NCBI GenBank assembly: GCA_910591455.2
Contig: OU342804.1
Location: forward strand, 26,401,207 to 26,465,206
DNA: 64,000 nucleotides
Source: Pholis gunnellus
Taxonomy: Eukaryota > Chordata > Actinopteri > Perciformes > Pholidae
Direction of reading: 5' to 3'
Part shown: in pieces, positions 61,590 to 64,000 of the stretch
How the letters are laid out: each line of letters opens with the position of its first letter
Numbering within the stretch: position 1 is the stretch's first letter
Translations under genes and position numbers: made by a program
The notes under the pieces: model-generated
What the model saw: the letters and a program-made list of their open reading frames with translations, nothing else
What the model was told of the DNA's origin: nothing
The model's database searches: none

Positions 61590-61785
61590 ATATTAATGGC
61601 TTGCTTCGTTCTCATACTCAGGCCATACCAATGCCATTAAAGTTTACGACCAGGAATTGCACACAAACCATATAAAAGTGTAATGACTTGGCAGAAGAGG
61701 CTATAAGTTAATTAGCCTTCTGCTTTAGGTGAACTAATGCCATTTTAAGACCTGAAAAGCGGAGGTGCATCAGTTGAAGTGAAGT
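61590..61785. promoter_or_regulatory. Candidate upstream regulatory element of mnx2
   Basis: A repeat-free segment about 1 kb upstream of the homeobox gene contains ATTAATATTAATGG, CATTAAAGTTTACGAC, CCATATAAAAG and TAAGTTAATTAGC, all typical homeodomain or CArG-like cores in close spacing. Function is inferred only from position and motif density. Confidence 0.3.
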
Positions 61786-62409
61786 CTGTCTATTCTTTTC
61801 AATATGGCTGCATGTCTGTAAGCTCTGTTACTTTACTGACAAAAATAAAACCTAAAATAATAACAGGCTATAGCAGGATAAAAACCTTAGTGCTGCAGAC
61901 ACAATCAGTTTGTCAAGTTATGAATTAAGATAATGCTTCTTATTTGAGACTTTAAATTACCATTTTATATTGAGAATCTGCATGTTGATGCAAACATGAT
62001 GCTCAACATTGATTCAACTTCATGTGAAAGAAGATAGTGAAATAGGTTGACAGTGAGGGCAAGTCAAGTCCCCCCAACAACCCACAAAATCAAAGCCGCT
62101 ATGATTGTTTATTGTCCAGTGTTTTCATTAGTTGTTTACTCAGTAAAATATTATATTTTCTAAATTGTAGATTTCTTTTTTCTATGTATTATTTACATAT
62201 CTGTTAACCTAAAAGTAATCACATCTGAATGTGCTCAGTATGTGGAAGCCTACACTTTCCGTGTGTATATTTTAAGTAGTCGGATGTAACTAATTACCAA
62301 GCGGTTGTCTGATTTTGCTGACCAGTCATGTTGCAGTTCATGTCATCTCTTCAATTTATCCTATTAGACATTTGCGGGAAATGCTTATGATTATAAAATT
62401 AATTCTTGA

Positions 62410-62600
62410 GTTATGGCCAAAAACCGTGAGGCCACAGTAACCTTTGACCACCAAATTTTAATCCGTTCATCCTTGAGTTCAAGTGGACGTTTGTGCCAAA
62501 TTTGCCGAAGGTGTTCCTGAGATACACGCAATGAGGTGGACATGAGGTCACAATGACATTGACCTTTGACCTCCTAAATCTGATCAGTTTCTCCCAAGCG
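62410..62600 (+). repeat. Dispersed repeat family C, copy 2
   Basis: Blocks GACCACCAAATTTTAATCCG, CAAGTGGACGTTTGTGCCAA and GAGATACACGCAATGA match 45740-45915 and 63100-63350 in order. It also carries the GACATTGACCTTTGACCTCC segment, repeated in the next copy. Confidence 0.7.
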
Positions 62601-63099
62601 GCAAACCTCAGTGTCTGAAAAGTGAAGCCACTGCCGAAGTGCCTTAAACTATCATTCTTTTCTAATGGCCATCAGGGGCCTCTAATGTCCTCGTATGTCA
62701 AAAAGAAGCCTGCTGTATAGAAGTCTATGACAAAATTATTCTACTTCTCACTTGATTTATTACTTTAGTTAACTTTGTAAACATGAGTTTATGGTCTATA
62801 GTTTCAAGTCTTCTCAGTACAGCACAATGTTTATTTAGTAAATGATGGTCCCATTTAGAGTCAAATAGACAATAAATCAGGGAATGCTTTCGGATGTGGC
62901 TACCTTGAGTTGAGCTACATGATTGGCAAGTTGCTACCACAGTGTTATCGTTATTCACAATGTGTTTTCAGTTTACTGTGAAAGTTTTGGTTGGCAAAAA
63001 ATGTTTTATTCAATGTTCAGTTGTAGGCTATACTGTTTCGTTTCACTATATTATACTGCCAAAATGTTGACATTACGGGCTTCAAAACCTTAATCCAAA

Positions 63100-63350
63100 C
63101 CAATGGGTGATGCCATGGTGACTATTTGTTATATACAGGCCAAGTGGATGTTTGTGCCAAACTTGAATATATTTCCTCAAGGTGTTCCCCAGATATCACG
63201 AGAATAAGAAGGACACAAGATCACAATGACCTTGACCTACTAAATTTAATCAGTTAAAAGTGGAGGTTTGGGCTGAATTTGAATAAATTACCTCCATGAA
63301 CCGGACGGACAAAGTGAAAACATGATGTCTACGACTGTCGCTGGGGCAGA
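63100..63350 (+). repeat. Dispersed repeat family C, copy 3
   Basis: Contains CAAGTGGATGTTTGTGCCAA, CAGATATCACGAGAATAAG, CAATGACCTTGACCTACT and ACCGGACGGACAAAGTGAAA, then a GTCGCTGGGGCAGAGGCTTA tail. It is the most complete 3' end of the three family C copies in this window. Confidence 0.7.
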
Positions 63351-64000
63351 GGCTTAATAAAAAAGGGATAATAAAAGAAAAAATGGTGAACATGACCTCA
63401 GTGTTGCCAGGCCCTGCAGGTGGAATACATGTTCCTTTGCATAACTTCATTCTACTACCTGTGTCTGAGTTGATCAGCTACAATATTGAGAATCGATTTA
63501 TGTTTTTTACTAAATGCAGAAATGGCAGGTTCACTGTTACCGGTTTGTTTGGTTGTAATTGTCTTCTGTGATGGCAAACAGAATATCTGCTAATTTTGGA
63601 CTCAACAAAACATTACAAGGTGATGGGCAGGCAATGTTCCCTATTTACTGAGTTTTAAGGGAAATAATGAAAATAATCGTTAGTTGCAACCCTGCAGACA
63701 TTATTCACTAAATTGAATTGCCTCTAGAAATGAAGGTCTAGCCGAGCAGCTGTTTGGTCTTGAACACATTAATTTAAGGAGTTTTCACCAGTTTAAATGC
63801 TTCATCGGCTCTTCACTTGAAACACCTTCAATAACAAGCAGTCAGTGCAGATGTCACAATGTTACAGCTACATTTTAACTCCAGCCTCCACCCAAAACGC
63901 CTCTAAATCGCGTGTCTCAGGAAACTGAAATCCATTCTGCAGAAATGAATAAAACACTAGCCTACATGGGACGGGAGAAGACCCCAACTCATGATATGTA

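Larger units (their letters stand above)
60760..64000. other. Upstream region of mnx2, no further gene seen
   Basis: No other coding exons are recognisable up to the window end. The first few hundred bases contain the probable 5' UTR and promoter of the homeobox gene. A homeodomain-site-rich piece (TAATCAGCTAATTACTC) lies near 61210-61230. Family C repeats occupy much of 62410-63350. The rest is AT-rich and uninformative. Confidence 0.55.

Overview
The window is genomic DNA from a bony fish, most likely a spiny-rayed (percomorph) teleost. Evidence: short introns, genes built from many small exons with GT-AG borders, an MNX-type homeobox gene beside atic, and several interspersed repeat families that I remember as common in percomorphs. 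Four protein-coding genes can be reconstructed exon by exon, and all four look intact. I see no prokaryotic genes, CRISPR array, virus, tRNA or rRNA gene.

Layout. (1) 1-5.45 kb: psmd14 (+), the Rpn11/JAMM deubiquitinase of the 26S proteasome lid; ten coding exons give 310 aa. (2) 5.45-22.6 kb: about 17 kb without a recognisable gene, holding dispersed repeats, a decayed LINE reverse-transcriptase tail, a V-SINE-like core and one notable hairpin. (3) 22.6-43.84 kb: fn1 (+), complete fibronectin, 46 coding exons and about 2460 aa. It has the full vertebrate domain order, including the alternatively spliced EIIIB (exon 25), EIIIA (exon 33) and V/IIICS (exon 40) segments. (4) 43.84-45.95 kb: the gap between two converging genes, filled largely by a degenerate AT-rich array. 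(5) 45.95-52.1 kb: atic (-), the bifunctional enzyme of the last two steps of purine synthesis; 14 coding exons and 591 aa. (6) 52.3-57.0 kb: AT-rich intergenic DNA with candidate regulatory segments. (7) 57.0-60.8 kb: an MNX homeobox gene (-), best called mnx2; three coding exons and 329 aa. (8) 60.8-64 kb: upstream DNA with possible regulatory segments and repeats.

The genes are not an operon and do not share a pathway. The tail-to-tail fn1/atic arrangement matches human FN1/ATIC as I recall it, so the pair looks like old conserved synteny. The most interesting observations are in fn1: a second RGD tripeptide inside the EIIIA exon; an in-frame polypyrimidine-CAG inside exon 40 that could remove exactly 90 residues including the LDV site; a PPTRN in place of the PHSRN synergy site; and an extra cysteine in repeat III-8. 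I did not find a clearly new biological system.

All exon borders were read by eye from splice consensus, reading phase and remembered mammalian proteins. No alignment or transcript evidence was available.
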